Part shown: positions 62,693 to 64,000 of the stretch, in pieces | How the letters are laid out: every line of letters begins with the position of its first letter | Numbering within the stretch: position 1 is the stretch's first letter | Source: Desulfosporosinus fructosivorans | Lineage (GTDB): Bacteria > Bacillota > Desulfitobacteriia > Desulfitobacteriales > Desulfitobacteriaceae | DNA length: 64,000 nucleotides | Direction: 5' to 3' | NCBI RefSeq assembly: GCF_004766045.1 | Contig: NZ_SPQQ01000002.1 | Location: 1 to 64,000 of the forward strand | Program-made: the position numbers and the translations under genes | The notes under the pieces: model-generated | The model's database searches: none | Seen by the model: only the letters and a program-made list of their open reading frames with translations | Told to the model about the DNA's origin: nothing

Positions 62693-64000
62693 ATGTTAAT
62701 GAAATGGTTTTATAACTGGAAAATGTTTTATAAGATTAACGCTCTGGTCCTCGTCATGGTAGTTTTCATGCTTGGTTTAAGCTTAATGGGGTATTTCATT
62801 TATAATCGATCTAAAGTCACCATGAATGACACTTATTCCAATGCTCTAATTTCTGTCAAATTAATCAACGAAGCCAATGCCAATATGCGCATGATACGTA
62901 GTATAAACGTTGAACTTATCTTAGCTTCTCTTGACCCTTCTAAGAAGCAAAACCTCCTCATTCAAACTACAGTACTGAAAGGCTTAACCAACGAATCCCT
63001 TGACAGCTATACCCCCCTTGCCAAAGACCCTTTTGAAACCAGCAAACTCGCGAATGTAAGGGACGCTTTGGTGGAATACAGTAACGAATGGCAAAAGGTA
63101 GTCTCTCTAATGGATAGTGGGGACAAAGAAGGAGCGTATATCTACTTTTCTAGCAACGCGACTAAACACTTAGATACTATTCAAATCATACTTGCCGAAC
63201 TTGTAGACTTTAACACACAGAAAGCCAAAAGCACCATCATGCGTGAAAATCTTAATTCTGCGCAAACAATGAAGATTCTGCTAGGATTCCCTCTTGCCGT
63301 TGCGGTTCTGGCATTCATCATTGGGGCATTGGTGGCCCGCGCCATCGCCAAACCTCTACAAATAATGCTAACAAACGTTCAAGAGCTTGCCTCCGGAAAT
63401 CTTGGAGTGAACAAGTTAAAAACTACCTCCAAAGACGAAGTTGGACAACTTGCCCAGGCTTTTAATCTTATGACAGATAGTCTGGCGGGCTTGGTCAGAC
63501 AAGTCTCCGAATCATCAACGGACGTCGCTACCTCAGCTTACCAGCTTTTAAATATTACGGAACAGAGTTCAAATGCCTCTGGCCAAATAGCGCTATCCAT
63601 TAGCGAAGTGGCAGGGGGTACTGAAAAACAAGCTGGTGCAGTCAATGAGACCGTCTCTGCGATGGAGCAAATGAACGTTAACATTCAAAGGGTAGCCGAG
63701 GCTGGTCAGAGCGTCACAACCCTAACCTCAAAAACAACCACAACTACTGAAAATGGGCAAAGGGCACTTACTCAGGCCATTGCCCATATGGGCAACATTA
63801 GCAGAGATACTCAAGTCGTTAAAGAAACTATCACCTTACTGGCTGAGGGCTCCGAAGAAATAGCGGACATCGCTAGTATAATAGCTGGTATTACAGACCA
63901 AACAAATCTTCTAGCCTTAAACGCTGCTATTGAGTCTGCCCGTGCTGGCGAGCATGGTCGCGGCTTCTCTGTGGTGGCTGAAGAGGTTCGTAAGTTGGCT
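62693..64000 (+). CDS. Methyl-accepting chemotaxis protein, C-terminus outside window
   Basis: 436 codons are visible; the frame is open at the window end. AGGAGG lies 4 bases before this ATG and 10 before the Met at 62699. A membrane segment (about 16-40), a four-helix ligand-binding-type region, a second span (about 195-215), then HAMP with [20 protein letters not shown]. The signalling hairpin tip [20 protein letters not shown] is present near the end. It probably forms an operon with the c-di-GMP protein. Confidence 0.93.
   Translation, partial: MLMKWFYNWKMFYKINALVLVMVVFMLGLSLMGYFIYNRSKVTMNDTYSNALISVKLINEANANMRMIRSINVELILASLDPSKKQNLLIQTTVLKGLTNESLDSYTPLAKDPFETSKLANVRDALVEYSNEWQKVVSLMDSGDKEGAYIYFSSNATKHLDTIQIILAELVDFNTQKAKSTIMRENLNSAQTMKILLGFPLAVAVLAFIIGALVARAIAKPLQIMLTNVQELASGNLGVNKLKTTSKDEVGQLAQAFNLMTDSLAGLVRQVSESSTDVATSAYQLLNITEQSSNASGQIALSISEVAGGTEKQAGAVNETVSAMEQMNVNIQRVAEAGQSVTTLTSKTTTTTENGQRALTQAIAHMGNISRDTQVVKETITLLAEGSEEIADIASIIAGITDQTNLLALNAAIESARAGEHGRGFSVVAEEVRKLA

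Overview
The window looks like a chromosome segment of an anaerobic, endospore-forming, low-GC Firmicute, most likely a Peptococcaceae member such as Desulfosporosinus or Desulfitobacterium. The pointers are a full-length Spo0A, two perfect TGTCGAA 0A boxes, AGGAGG-type ribosome binding sites, Fe-S-rich proteins, and a Gram-positive-type LexA box. The genus is inference.

Positions 1 to about 22.3 kb form an AT-rich accessory island. It opens with the cut-off end of an IS21-family element, followed by a serine recombinase with a possible res site and a run of small membrane proteins of unknown function. There are then several decayed genes, including the tail of a tyrosine recombinase. Next is a tightly packed minus-strand cassette (5.95-9.98 kb): a HEPN-like protein, a metallophosphoesterase fused to a thymidylate-synthase-like domain, a MazG-like protein and a radical SAM/SPASM-like protein. 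I think this is the most likely undescribed system, a candidate anti-phage or nucleotide-modification cassette. An HNH-type protein follows. The 1.7 kb stretch after it holds relic reading frames, an intrinsic terminator and two large imperfect palindromes. The rest of the island resembles plasmid or phage replication and maintenance: an SF2 helicase-like protein, three ParB-like genes of which two are broken, 17-bp direct repeats, an XRE repressor with an operator over its own promoter, a LexA-controlled Y-family polymerase operon, and a tyrosine recombinase with a duplicated C-terminal relic right beside spo0A.

From 22.4 to 37.8 kb the content is chromosomal. Spo0A stands divergent from an SBP-ATPase-permease transporter operon whose first intergenic space contains about 12 copies of a heptamer and a 34-bp perfect palindrome. 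After that come a zinc-ribbon protein, a ferredoxin-nitroreductase, an MmcQ/YjbR protein, a possible structured RNA leader before a hemerythrin-like protein, an SGNH hydrolase, small membrane proteins, a DUF3786 Fe-S protein, D-serine ammonia-lyase, an amidohydrolase, a polar amino acid ABC transporter and an AIM24 protein. A secreted YcdB/SLH-type protein follows.

From 40.4 to 57.9 kb lies a phosphorus block, all on the minus strand. It contains an OmpR-type regulator and pstSCAB-phoU with Pho-box-like repeats. Next to it is a complete C-P lyase operon read as phnF, then phnG-H-I-J-K-(hexapeptide protein)-L-D-C-E-E-M-(PHP phosphodiesterase). No PhoR kinase is adjacent. The end of the window has an HTH protein, an MGDG-synthase-like glycosyltransferase, a zinc phospholipase C-like protein, a GGDEF-EAL-CBS-GGDEF protein, and a methyl-accepting chemotaxis protein cut off by the window end. 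I found no rRNA, tRNA or CRISPR array.

Stretches of more than 300 bases without a gene are covered by the site, relic and 'other' entries.
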